Positions 1 to 10,300 of a stretch of DNA of 64,000 nt are shown piece after piece. A program made the translations under genes and the position numbers. Under the pieces are notes generated by a model, which made no database searches, was not told the origin of the DNA, and was given only the letters and a program-made list of their open reading frames with translations. Origin of the DNA: Timema cristinae (lineage: Eukaryota; Arthropoda; Insecta; Phasmatodea; Timematidae); the NCBI GenBank assembly GCA_039000515.1, contig JBCFYV010000012.1:118535148-118599147 (forward strand). The letters run 5' to 3'. Positions within the stretch are counted from its first letter, which is position 1, and the number at the start of each line of letters is the position of its first letter.

Positions 1-716
1 ACATTAGAACTCCCCCATGTAACACAGTGTAGACATTAGAGCTCCCCCATGTAACACAGTGTAGACATTAGAGCTCCCCCAAGTAACACCATGTATACAT
101 TAGAGCTCCCTATGCAACACCATGTAAATATTAGAGCTCCCCCATGTAACACAATGTAGACATTAGAGCTCCCCCATGTAACACCATGTAGACATTAGAG
201 CTCCCCCATGTAACACAGTGTAAACATTAGAGCTCCCCGATGTAACACAGTGTAGACATTAGAACTCCCCCATGTAACACAGTGTAGACATTAGAGCTCC
301 CCCAAGTAACACCATGTAGATATTAGAGCTCCCCCATGTAACACCATGTAGATATTAGTGCTCCCCCATGTAACACCATGTAGATATTAGAGCTCCCCCA
401 TGTAACACAGTGTAGATATTAGAGCTCCCCCATGTAACACAGTGTAGACATTAGAGCTCCCCCAAGTAACACCATGTAGATATTAGAGCTCCCCCATGTA
501 ACACCATGTAGATATTAGTGCTCCCCCATGTAACACCATGTAGATATTAGAGCTCCCCCATGTAACACAGTGTAGATATTAGAGCTCCCCCATGTAACAC
601 AGTGTAGACATTAGAGTTCCCCCATGTAACACCATGTAGACATTAGAGCTCCCCCACCATGTAACACCATGTAGATATTAGTGCTCCCCCTGTAAAACAG
701 TGTAGACATTAAAGCT
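1..716. repeat. Minisatellite, ~31-bp unit
   Basis: Direct repeats built around ATTAGAGCTCCCCCATGTAA followed by CACCATGTAGAC or CACAGTGTAGAC, some 22 copies, running off the left edge of the window. Units alternate between the two spacer variants, and a block of several units near 300-420 recurs near 430-540, which indicates higher-order duplication. The array stops about 55 bp before the start codon of the small secreted-protein gene, so it occupies the place of its promoter or 5' UTR. Confidence 0.95.
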
Positions 717-772
717 CCCCTCTCTCAGCACTGTTACCTGGTTTATGGATGACCCCAATAAACTATGTTTTG

Positions 773-901
773 ATGATTGATTCCACTGTCTTAAGGGGAA
801 CACGACTGATCTGGACATGCGCACTGGTGCTAGGGCTGTTAGTGTTGTTAGCTGAAGCGACACTGTCGGAACTCCTCGCTAGCGACACTTCTTCCAACCT
901 T
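773..901 (+). CDS. Secreted-protein gene exon 1 (signal peptide)
   Basis: The exon starts at ATG 773, encodes MIDSTVLRG and then the hydrophobic run ending near residue 29, and closes at AACCTT before donor GTAAGT. It is 43 codons, phase 0. The frame has no alternative in-frame ATG before the hydrophobic segment. Confidence 0.55.
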
Positions 902-1869
902 GTAAGTGCAACGTTCATTTGGCTTTAATATAGTTTAAACCACAGGTATCTTTCCTCTGTTAACACTTCTTTTGTAGTCTCGTCAGCCAGTATTACAATA
1001 GTAATACTCTGGAGACTAGACTAGCACCTGGGACCTCCTGACTCTAGTGTAGTGTCTAGCACCTGGGACCTCCTGACTCTAGTGGTGTATTGTTTCCAGA
1101 AGGACCAGCAGAGCTACCACAATAGCCGCAGTGCTATGGACGCTCTCACCAGCTCCTTGCTAGCCGATGACATCACAGCCCCATCCTGTCGCATGGAGGT
1201 GAAAGTAGTAAGTCTCCTTGGAACTATTTTATCGATAGTTTTATATTCCCTTTCTAAACACACACAAAGCTTAGACCAATTTAAAAAATTTTGTTGTCAT
1301 CATAGATAACATTTTACTACTAGTAATGTATTATTTATATTGGCAATACGAGTATTTATCAACTGCAGCTTCTGCTGATACCATGACTTGACGTATGAAT
1401 ACGTTAAAGTGTTTTAGAAGCTTAAATGAATATCCGATACTGTCCTTTCTACTGTGCTATCAATTAGTTGATTTTTTTGTTTTTAAACACAGCAGAGTAA
1501 CATATCCATCTAGCTATGTTTTCAGACAAATCCCAGAGATACATCTAGCTATGTTTTCAGACAAATCCTAGAGATACATCTAGCTATGTTTTCAGACAAA
1601 TCTCAGAGATACATCTAGCTATGTTTTCAGACAAATCCCAGAGATACATCTAGCTATGTTTTCAGGCAAATCACAGAGATACATCTAGCTATGTTTTCAG
1701 GCAAACCACAGAGATACATCTAGCTATGTTTTCAGGCAAATCACAGAGATACATCTAGCTATGTTTTCAGACAAAGCACGTGTCTGGTCGGTGTGTCAAA
1801 CTGGGGCGATCCTTCACAGGATGTGTTGCTGGTACTTACCTCGACCCTTTCCACAAGGACTGCCTCTGA
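773..1869 (+). CDS. Small secreted cysteine-containing protein, 3 exons, unrecognised
   Basis: Joining exons 773-901, 1100-1207 and 1771-1869 gives an open frame of 111 codons plus TGA. All three junctions are in phase 0. The donors are GTAAGT (902 and 1208) and the acceptors are tgtttccag and tatgttttcag. Residues about 12-29 form a hydrophobic signal peptide (LIWTCALVLGLLVLLAEA). The mature part carries four cysteines: one near the end of exon 2 and three in exon 3, with spacing C-x13-C-x9-C-x12-C. The first two intervals equal those at the start of the cystine-knot hormones GPA2 and bursicon-alpha, but the CxGxC signature is absent (CVAGT instead) and no second half of a knot follows. A poly(A) signal AATAAA lies at 2291. 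I do not recognise the family. A secreted peptide or hormone is an inference; a truncated knot gene is the alternative. Confidence 0.6.
1021..1083. repeat. Short tandem duplication in intron 1
   Basis: CTAGCACCTGGGACCTCCTG plus ACTCTAGTG appears twice in tandem about 37 bp apart, just before the acceptor of exon 2. Confidence 0.8.
1100..1207 (+). CDS. Secreted-protein gene exon 2
   Basis: Acceptor TGTTTCCAG to donor GTAAGT, exactly 108 nt (36 codons). It begins KDQQSYHNSRSAMDAL and ends with SCRMEVKV, so it carries the first cysteine of the mature protein. The composition is more GC-rich than the flanks. Confidence 0.6.
1501..1770 (+). repeat. 35-bp minisatellite containing repeated splice acceptors
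   Basis: Eight copies of a 35-bp unit beginning ACATCTAGCTATGTTTTCAG. The last copy supplies the acceptor used by exon 3 (CTATGTTTTCAG before ACAAAGC), so the intron contains seven further copies of the same acceptor at 35-bp spacing. Use of any of those would add a multiple of 35 nt. Confidence 0.9.
1771..1869 (+). CDS. Secreted-protein gene terminal exon
   Basis: Begins directly after the final minisatellite acceptor, encodes TKHVSGRCVKLGRSFTGC and onward to HKDCL, then TGA at 1867-1869. It carries three of the four mature cysteines. Confidence 0.55.
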   Translation, partial: TKHVSGRCVKLGRSFTGCVAGTYLDPFHKDCL

Positions 1870-2290
1870 ATATCTACATCCTCTCCCTGGACGACCATGA
1901 GATGAACCCCGGATGACCCAATGGCCTTTTAGTCACCTACCGGTTAACTCAAACCATTCCTAGGAGTTGTTTTCAACCACTAGTGTTAGTGTTTACGTAA
2001 CGTAACGTAACGTACGTAAAGGTTCTCCTCGTGTTTCTAAATGTAAGTAATCACGATGCAGTTAACTTAACGTTCACTTAACGTAAGAGTTGTTCACGTC
2101 AGTTGAACGTTAAGAGAAGAGTATCTATCACGTGTTCTATCCAGCCAATCATGTTGCAATTAACGTCAACACGTTTATTTAGTACTTCATTTGTTTTCGA
2201 TTTGGTTGCTGACGACATCTTTGTCCGCGTCTCGCGAACTCTAGATTCTAGAACGTCGTAGCCTCTTTTCACACTTTATTCTGTAGCTCC

Positions 2291-2296
2291 AATAAA
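2291..2296 (+). terminator. Poly(A) signal AATAAA
   Basis: A canonical AATAAA in a 3' UTR context 420 bp after the stop codon at 1869; supports the end of the secreted-protein gene here. Confidence 0.55.
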
Positions 2297-3304
2297 GCTT
2301 CTATTGCAAGTATCTTTAACCTAATCGACCCTAAATGATTTGGTTTAATTTTAGTGAACAATTTGTTTTAAAACATTCCTAATCGATTGTCTGTGTTATA
2401 ATCAAGTTGTTACCTTACGTTACGTAAATCCTGATTACATGAACGTTTTGCTGATCGTAATCCTGGAATTTATAAGAGGTATTCTTAAGCGTATTCATGA
2501 GAGTTTTGAATTGTTTTTATTAATATTTTTGTTGTTTAAATTTAATTTGTAATCTCATGATTAACGAAATTTAGTTCTAAAACACACATTTTTGGGTGTC
2601 TTCTCTTATGTTCTCATATTTTTATAAAAAATATTAACATATTTACTAAAGCCTTAACGATTTATCAAAAAAATATAATTAAGTTAAAATAAATAATTTT
2701 AAAGTAATTTTTAAAACAATGAAAATGTGTGAGCAAACAGCGTCTGTACAAACTCGAACAAAGTACCACTATTTGCACTTATATGGCACGACTCACTAGG
2801 AAAATAATGTTAAGCTTTAGTTAAAGTAGTTGAGACATTAAAACAATTTGTATTTATTTAAAATTGTAATTGAGATAAAATGAAATATTGTTCTTATTTA
2901 AAATCACATAAAAGATAATTTGTAAAACATACTCCAGCGCACGGTTAGAGTACAAATATTATTCAAGTTGAAATTACATAACGACAATTAAACCCGTGTC
3001 CAAGTGCCATTTTTCAACCAATTTTATTTAATTAAAGTATGTAGGCTTACCCAATATATCCGTAACCAAATTAATGTCCACCTATTATGTATCTGAAATA
3101 ATGTAGTGTTTTACAATCAGGCGTTGATTGTTCTTAAGAAGATAAACGGTGTAGATTGGTGGTTTAACATTATTTTATATTGTTGAGTTGGCCAATGATA
3201 TAAGTTTCTAGAGTCTAATGTTCAAACTTAAATCTTGCTTATTAAGTTATAATAATATAAATATTGAAATTACACTTGAAAATTATTTGAAACTTGAGTA
3301 GACT

Positions 3305-3412
3305 TTTAGAGGAGAAGAATGGAAGCTGTGAAAGGAGGAAGCATGATGGAAGGATAGAGGATGATAGTCATTTTACTAAACTGACTCGACCACAAGCTGG
3401 AAACAGTTGATA
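3305..3412 (+). mobile_element. LINE 3'-end fragment
   Basis: The stretch GATGGAAGGATAGAGGATGA followed by TTTTACTAAACTGAC and GCTGGAAACAGT matches the end of the LINE relic at 60830-60895. Only the 3' non-coding end remains. Confidence 0.6.
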
Positions 3413-5519
3413 ATGGTTAGACTTCTATCAAACAGCATTGCCAATATTGGAAACAAAAAATTCAAATTAGTTTGATCTAATCCGGTATGGTGACTAATCT
3501 TATTAATATCTGTGTATGAATTTCAACGCTCAGTATTACTTATAGTGAAGAATTTCCTGGCCCGTAGCTTATACGACCAGATTTTACATTCAATTTCTTA
3601 AATTTGCTTTGAAAGAATATTAAAATGCTATGCAAATGTTTGTTTTGTAATTACTTTGAACAAAGATTCATTTACTGAATGATCTAAAGGAAGGTTTTTC
3701 TATGGCTCATAAGCAGACATAGGAAAATTACTATTTGAATCTGCGTAGGTATTAAATCGTAATCGATGTGTTAATGTTAAATTGATTTTGAGATTTTAAT
3801 TTATATCTGTATATAATAATATATATTTGCCAAAAAACTTTGTTTCGTTATCCAGACTGGATATTTCAGCACAATGGCAGCTCATCGATAGATATATACT
3901 TATGTAAGATTAGATGCTACATGTAATAAACATAATACATTTTTGTAAATATTTATGAACTCAATAAAACTTAGTCCTAAATCTAAAAGTGTATAATTAT
4001 CACCTTACTCATTTCTTTCTCTTTTAAAGGCCACACAATCAAAATATTTCTACTATAGTTATACTTGAAATTTAATCTTTAATTTACCATTCCTATAAGG
4101 TTTACAAAAATGGACTAGAGTAATCAATTTTAGTTAAGTCAGGTTATAGTTATATATGACAATTTAATATAATTTTGAATTTATTACTTATCAGTTTATT
4201 TTAAAAATAATTACCAACCAAAGTGATCTAGTTTAGCTTATTTTAATCCACGTCTTAACCTTTTTTCTTTCAAGAGTTTGCATGAAGAGGCTTTATTATT
4301 TAAAGTGTAGTCAATAATATAATATAATGCCATTTGATATTTATATGATCATATTATATGGGTTTATAACCGCTAATTAGTTGAGGTTCACTGTCTCTAA
4401 TAACTTACTGTCCAACTCTTTTATTTAATAAACAACCTTGCACACTTCACTGCTTGTGAATAACAAGAGAACGCTGTATTAACCAGTAAGTCCCAAACCC
4501 GTATCGTTGTTTTCATACCTTACTACTAAATTAAATGTTTTGTATTTCATCTTTCGAGGTACCTAACAATATATTTTTAATTTATTGTTTGTTTCTTGTA
4601 AATATAAAGTGGTTATGTGTAAATGATTTATGATGTTAATAATGTCAGATTTTTATTCATTTCAAGTTCTTTAATCATGGCTGTCCTTATATAATTATTA
4701 TCGTGGATATTATGCTTCATAAAGAGAGCGCACTAAAAAAAATAGCTATTCAAGTTTTTATTTGTCTTTATTACGTCAAGTGTCTTCGAATGAGACATTA
4801 GAATATTAAACCAAATTGTATTGTGACATGCGCGTTTCTAGCTTCTTTTGTCTCTTACCCGTGACGTCACGAAATATATCAGTTTCACGGCCTGCAACAA
4901 TTTATTCCAGTCGTCTATTCAAAAGGTGAGGTTGGCAATGCTTGAATATAAGAGGAAAATTTTCAATTCATTCTTTTTTTTTTTCAATAAAATTGGTGGA
5001 TGCGCATGTAAATAAAGTTTGATTTAGAAACAAAGTTAATTTGTCGTGTTAACGTAAACTACATTCTTATTGTGAACTCTCCTTTTAAGCGTAATTAATT
5101 TACTTCATATTTGTACAAAAGTACAACAATGTACATAATTTTAAGAAAGGAAATATCAAAGCCAACTTGAAGCATTTATTTATTTTCATATTAGTTATTA
5201 CTTTTACTTAGGCAAGTGACACTAAAATAAAGATTAAGTTTGAATTAATATGTCCTAATAGAAGAACTTCATATAATATTTACTTGTCTCAGATTATTGT
5301 GTGTTCAAGGTAAGTTTGATCATTTTATTTATAGAAAATATAGTAGTTTTATTTATGAAATGATTTAAAAATTATATTATTTTTTTTTCTTTTTTTCTTT
5401 GTAGTCTATTTAAATTGCGAGTTAGGCTGACAAAAATATCTCTTTCAACAATATAATATAATATGTTAATCGTAATGATTGAGAATATAACATTCTAGGA
5501 ATTTTAACTTAGTCAGGGT

Positions 5520-5745
5520 TATCATGGTGATGTAGTCAAAGAATGTTTTTGCAGATGAACCGTTGTACACACAGCATAAATATAAGCTGAAAATTCGCTA
5601 GGAAAATCGGGTTTTCATTGGAAGCCACTATTTTTGATGACATTCTGTTCCTCTTAACTTTAAAATGAGTGTTTGTTTGTAAAAACCAATTAAGCTGTTC
5701 TCTCGTAATTTCAATTAGAGGAAATGGGCTTATCATATTATATAT
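5520..5745 (-). repeat. Dispersed repeat, copy 1
   Basis: Matches 10560-10765 over most of its length: shared blocks include GGAAATGGGCTTATCA versus GGAATGGGCTTATCAAATTA, with ACAGCA and GAGTG blocks in the same order. The short open frame read through it on the minus strand is incidental. Confidence 0.6.
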
Positions 5746-5993
5746 GCAGATATTTAATCTCAGTAATTTATTTTATTATATAAACTATTATTACAATATG
5801 ATTCATTTCAATGCGTCCAACCCGAACGTGTGGTAATACGCGGTGCTAAATAAAAATATATTTCGAGGTAATTCTATTGATAATAATATTCGACACTGAT
5901 ATGGGTTATATATTTATTTTTTTAACTGTGGAAGCGCAGCCCTGAGTTTTTATTCATAAACTTTCTCTATTAAAGAAATATATTTTCTAAAAT

Positions 5994-6392
5994 TTAAGGT
6001 GGGGATGTAGCAGACGCGAGAAAAGGGCAGTGTTTTTACAATTTTTATAGGCTAGTAAAACTTTTTTTTTTGACAAAATATATATCAAATATGTATCTAG
6101 TAGAAACAATGTTTAATTTTCTACACATGGGGATATCAACAGTTGTTGAATATCTGTCACGAGTATAGCGGCATTAGATGAGAAACTTTTCAAATGAAGA
6201 GAAAAAGTTGTCATTAAATTCCAGGACACCCTTGACAGATATTCAACAACTGTTGATATCAACATGTGAAGAAAATAAAACTATACGTTTCTACTGGAAC
6301 ATCATTTGATTTATTTTGAACAAATAAATGTTTTGATATAAAAGCTGCAAAAACAGTACCCTTTTCTCGCGTCCCCTTCTACCCCACCTTAA
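5994..6392. mobile_element. Foldback element (long palindrome) at TTAA sites
   Basis: Two arms of about 160 bp (5997-6160 and about 6232-6391) are imperfect inverted repeats starting AAGGTGGGG and passing through ACGCGAGAAAAGGG, AGTAGAAAC and the nearly perfect GATATCAACAGTTGTTGAAT. A roughly 70-bp loop separates them. Both ends coincide with TTAA, as in piggyBac-like or Kolobok-like targets. No transposase is encoded. Confidence 0.8.
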
Positions 6393-6529
6393 CTGTTCCC
6401 CGCTTCGATGGTCGCATGGTCTAAGGCAGGTATGTCCAACCCGCGAACCACGAGTTCGTTCTGTATGGCCCACATACCAACTTGCAGAAATAAACGACAA
6501 ATTATGCTCTTGTTTTTTTTTTTTACTTT

Positions 6530-6803
6530 AACCCGCTTCGGTGGCGTAGTTGGCTAACGCGCTAGTCGTGTTGAGCTAGACTGCTGAGGACGGGGAGATC
6601 GAGGTTCGAATCTCGGTCGGGTGAACTGTGGGTGGTTTTTCCTAAATGGTTTTTCACTCTCTCTCCATGTAAATGCGGGTTCACTTCCTCTAAATTCAAC
6701 CTTCCCAATTCTTAATCCATTAGCGTAATTAGTACTTAAAGCGTATAACACAAACGGGTAGTAAGACGTGGTGCTAAATAATAATAATAATAATAATAAT
6801 AAT
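6530..6803 (+). mobile_element. SINE family A, near full length
   Basis: A tRNA-like head with an A-box-like segment (TAGTTGGCTAACGCG) and B box GGTTCGAATCTC. Then comes a family body (TTTTCCTAAATGG, CAAATGCGGG-like, CACTTCCTCTAAATTCAACC), the conserved end AAACGGGTAGTAAGACG and a (TAA)n tail at 6776-6801. Confidence 0.85.
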
Positions 6804-6914
6804 TTGTTTACTATACCAGGGCACTAGGTCCTATAAATGTCATGGCCCTCGGGCAATTCTCCCGGAACTTCTGCGGCCCCCAGTCGGGGGAAGTCTGTAC
6901 AGTACACCCCTGGA

Positions 6915-7115
6915 AGGTGTCACTCTCGCTTTAGACTGGACTCTCGATGACGGGGAGAATACCGGTCGACTGTAATGAGGGTGATTTTCCCTCAAGTAGA
7001 AAATCCTTGTAAATGCTGTTACAGTTCCTCTAAAATACAACCTCATCCCTAGCACATTAACGTAATTAGTACATAATTATGCGTACAACCCGAGCGGTTA
7101 GCAAGACGCGGGGAT
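6915..7115 (+). mobile_element. SINE family A, diverged copy
   Basis: Contains GACTCTCGATGACGGGGAG, a decayed B box, CTGTTACAGTTCCTCTAAAA, and the family end GTACAACCCGAGCGGTTAG with GCAAGACGCGG. It ends about 60 bp before the start codon of the C16orf89-like gene, so a SINE forms the upstream region of that gene. Confidence 0.7.
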
Positions 7116-7175
7116 AAATTGAAGATGTCGGCTATAGGAAGGGAAACTGGTGTTCGGGACCGCAGGTGGTCCGTC

Positions 7176-7368
7176 ATGAAGACTCGCCAGCGCGCTCTCG
7201 TCGTCGTGGCAGGGCTATTGGTCGGGGTGGTGTGCCGGGACATTGGCCGTCAGGAGCCGCCCCTTCTGGACGGGCTACTAGGGGCCTTGGACAGGGTGCT
7301 ACAGTTCCTGATGGACCGTCCGGACCATCTGGTGGAGGACACGCTGTTCGGGGTCATACTGGCCGAAG
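7176..7368 (+). CDS. C16orf89-like exon 1
   Basis: Signal peptide, then [20 protein letters not shown] and on to [13 protein letters not shown]; donor AAG|GTAGGA after one base of the next codon. Strong GC3 bias. Reading in the other two frames gives incidental open frames. Confidence 0.8.
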
Positions 7369-10300
7369 GTAGGAGGGACACTCCGTTTACAGATGGAGGG
7401 TAGCAGGGAAATAAAGGGGGAGAGCCACATAGCACAAATTTTACAAGACAACAACTTTTATATCTTAAACCACATACGAAACTCAGCAAAATACATTTGT
7501 TTCGTTCAAATACCACAGAGACCTCTTTTAGCCATAATCTAAAGTGCATTAGAAAGGTCTCGCGATTGTCTAACAGATGGCAGCACTAACTCAGTCTAAG
7601 TTCAAATCGTACTCTCTCCCTTTTTCCCCTGTACTCTTCAAATTCAATCTGGTTGGGGAATAGTCTATCTGGTTAAAAGACTAAAAGGAATATTTAATCT
7701 GGTCCAAAGTTAAGTTAAGTTAATAGGAATATCTTCTATGGTTACAAGTTAAGGAATATTTAAATTGGTTAAAGGTTAAGCTAATATGAGTATTTAATCT
7801 AGAAGGAATATTTTAATGTGATTTAAAGTTAAAGGTAATATTTAATCTGGTTCAAAGTTAATTAAGAGGAATATCTAATCTGGTTGGAAGTTAATCCAAG
7901 AGAAATTATTATTAATCGGGTTAAAATTTAAACTAAAAGGAATACTTAATATGATTAAAAATTAAATAAAGAGGAATGTTTAATCTGTTTAAAAGATGAG
8001 CTAAGGAGTATATTCAATTTGGTAGTTAATCTAAGAAGAGTATTTAATCTAATCAAAAGTAAAAGGGAAAATTCAATCTGATTAAAAGTTAAACTAAGAA
8101 GAGTATTTAATCTGATTAAAAGTTAAAAGGGATATTAAATTTTGTTGAAAGCTAAGATAAGAGGAGAATTCAATCTGTTTAAAAAAAAGGGGGGGGGGGG
8201 ACTAAATCGGGTTAAAGTTAAGTCAAGAGGAAGAGTCAATCTGGCCAAAAGCTAATCTAAGCGACATTAAATAGTAGTAGACTTTAAACTTTAAAATGTG
8301 GAAAGTATTTAATCCAAGCACGCGGCTAGGGTTCAATCTGAAGGGTGGAAAAAGGGGATGGGAGGAAGGGGATACAATTTAACAATGTGGTGTGTGGAGC
8401 TAGAAAGGACCTCTTTACGTTCTTAACTGAACAAGCCCATGCCGTATGATTCGTGACGTCATAGGACACGAAAATAACTGGAGGGAGCAAACGTCTGTCT
8501 GACGTCACAGACCACGTAAATAGTCGGTTACATTCGACACACGCTAGCTTGGACGTGTATGACTCAGACGACCACTCTCATTGCATGTAGATTATAATAA
8601 TGCATATGATAGTTAACAAGTCAGTGATAGCAGATATATATATATATATATATATATAATATGATGGTGGACACCCTGTCACAACGGGAGTCAGTTAGCA
8701 TTTGATGCGAGGGAATGTTTGGTAAGGTACAGCAGACCCTGTGGTTGTCATAAGTAACAGCAGACCCTGTGGTTGTCATAAGTAACAGCAGACCCTGTGG
8801 TTGTCATAAGTAACAGCAGACCCTGTGGTTGACATAAGTAACAGCAGACCCTGTGGTTGCCATAAGTAGCAGCAGACCCTGTGGTTGACATAAGTAACAG
8901 CAGACCCTGTGGTTGTCATAAGTAACAGCAGACCCTGTGGTTGTCATAAGTAACAGCAGACCCTATGGTTGTCATAAGTAACAGCAGACCCTATGGTTGT
9001 CATAAGTAACAGTAGACCCTGTGGTTGACATAAGTAACAGCAGACCCTGTGGTTGTCATAAGTAACAGCAGACCCTGTGGTTGTCATAAGTAACAGCAGA
9101 CCCTGTGGTTGTCATAAGTAACAGCAGACCCTGTGGTTGTCATAAGTAACAGCAGACCCTATGGTTGTCATAAGTAACAGCAGACCCTGTGGTTGACATA
9201 AGTAACAGCAGACCCTGTGGTTGCCATAAGTAGCAGCAGACCCTGTGGTTGTCATGAGTAACAGCAGACCCTGTGGTTGGCATAAGTAGCAGCAGACCCT
9301 GTGGTTGTCATAAGTAACAGCAGACCCTGTGGTTGCCATAAGTAGCAGCAGACCCTGTGGTTGTCATGAGTAACAGCAGACCCTGTGGTTGTCATAAGTA
9401 GCAGCAGACCCTGTGGTTGTCATAAGTAACAGCAGACCCTGTGGTTGTCATAAGTAGCAGCAGACCCTGTGGTTGTCATGAGTAACAGCAGACCCTGTGG
9501 TTGTCATGAGTAACAGCAGACCTTGTTGTTGTTGTCATAAGTAACAGCAGACCCTGTGGTTGACATAAGTAACAGCAGACCCTGTGGTTGCCATAAGTAG
9601 CAGCAGACCCTGTGGTTGCCATAAGTAACAGCAGACCCTGTGGTTGGCAGGTCAGCTGAAGGTGCTGCTCGGCCACATCGCAGACAATGACTGGGGTAGA
9701 GGAAGAGAAGGACTGGTCGACAAGTTGCAAGAGCTAAGCGACAAGTGCCGCCGACTGTTGTCGCTGATCGAACCCAGACTCCTCGACCAGGAGTTGGACC
9801 AGCTCCACCAGACACGTAAGTTGCGCTACGAGGCTTGGTCTGCCCACGTCTTCAGGCATCACGCACAACAAATAATTCAATCTCGTCTTGTCTGGTTTCC
9901 TTGTGATGAGTTAGGTCGGAGTTCGAACCTCGTCCGGGTGACTTTTCCTAGATCGGCGTGGGCGCTGGGGCTCTAGAGGGTGCCGTGCTACCAATGTTGT
10001 ATACAGAAAATAGATTATAACACAAACTAATATTGTTTAGGTTAAGTGTCCTAATTTAATTTCTCTCCTCGAATCCTTATAGAAATTCAAATACCATAAT
10101 TAGCCTTCTTTATCCCTGACACTTTAGTGTAATTAGTACATATGTGTATAATACGAACGGGTAGTAAGACTTGGTTATAAAAATAGTGCATTTCCTCTCT
10201 ATTCTACCTTCCTGATCCCCACCTCAACAGTGTAAACTCGTGGATTGCTCTGAAATGTATTCGAAACTTTTAATTGATAAAAGTTCTAAAGTATAACCTT

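Larger units (their letters stand above)
2297..5990. other. AT-rich intergenic DNA
   Basis: No coding island is visible on either strand. The stretch holds A/T homopolymers and, near 3305-3410 on the plus strand, a LINE 3' tail (see that entry). Part of 5520-5745 resembles 10565-10760 and is a dispersed repeat copy. CGTAACGTAACGTAACGTAC near 1996-2020, just before this stretch, is a short local GTAAC repeat. Confidence 0.7.

Noticed and set aside
7119..7403. Upstream ATG for the C16orf89-like gene
   Set aside because: It would bury the signal peptide behind about 19 residues; the ATG at 7176 places it at the N-terminus.
9112..9815. Minus-strand open frames with repeated residues through the 28-bp array
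   Set aside because: Readings of the minisatellite and of the antisense of a real exon.
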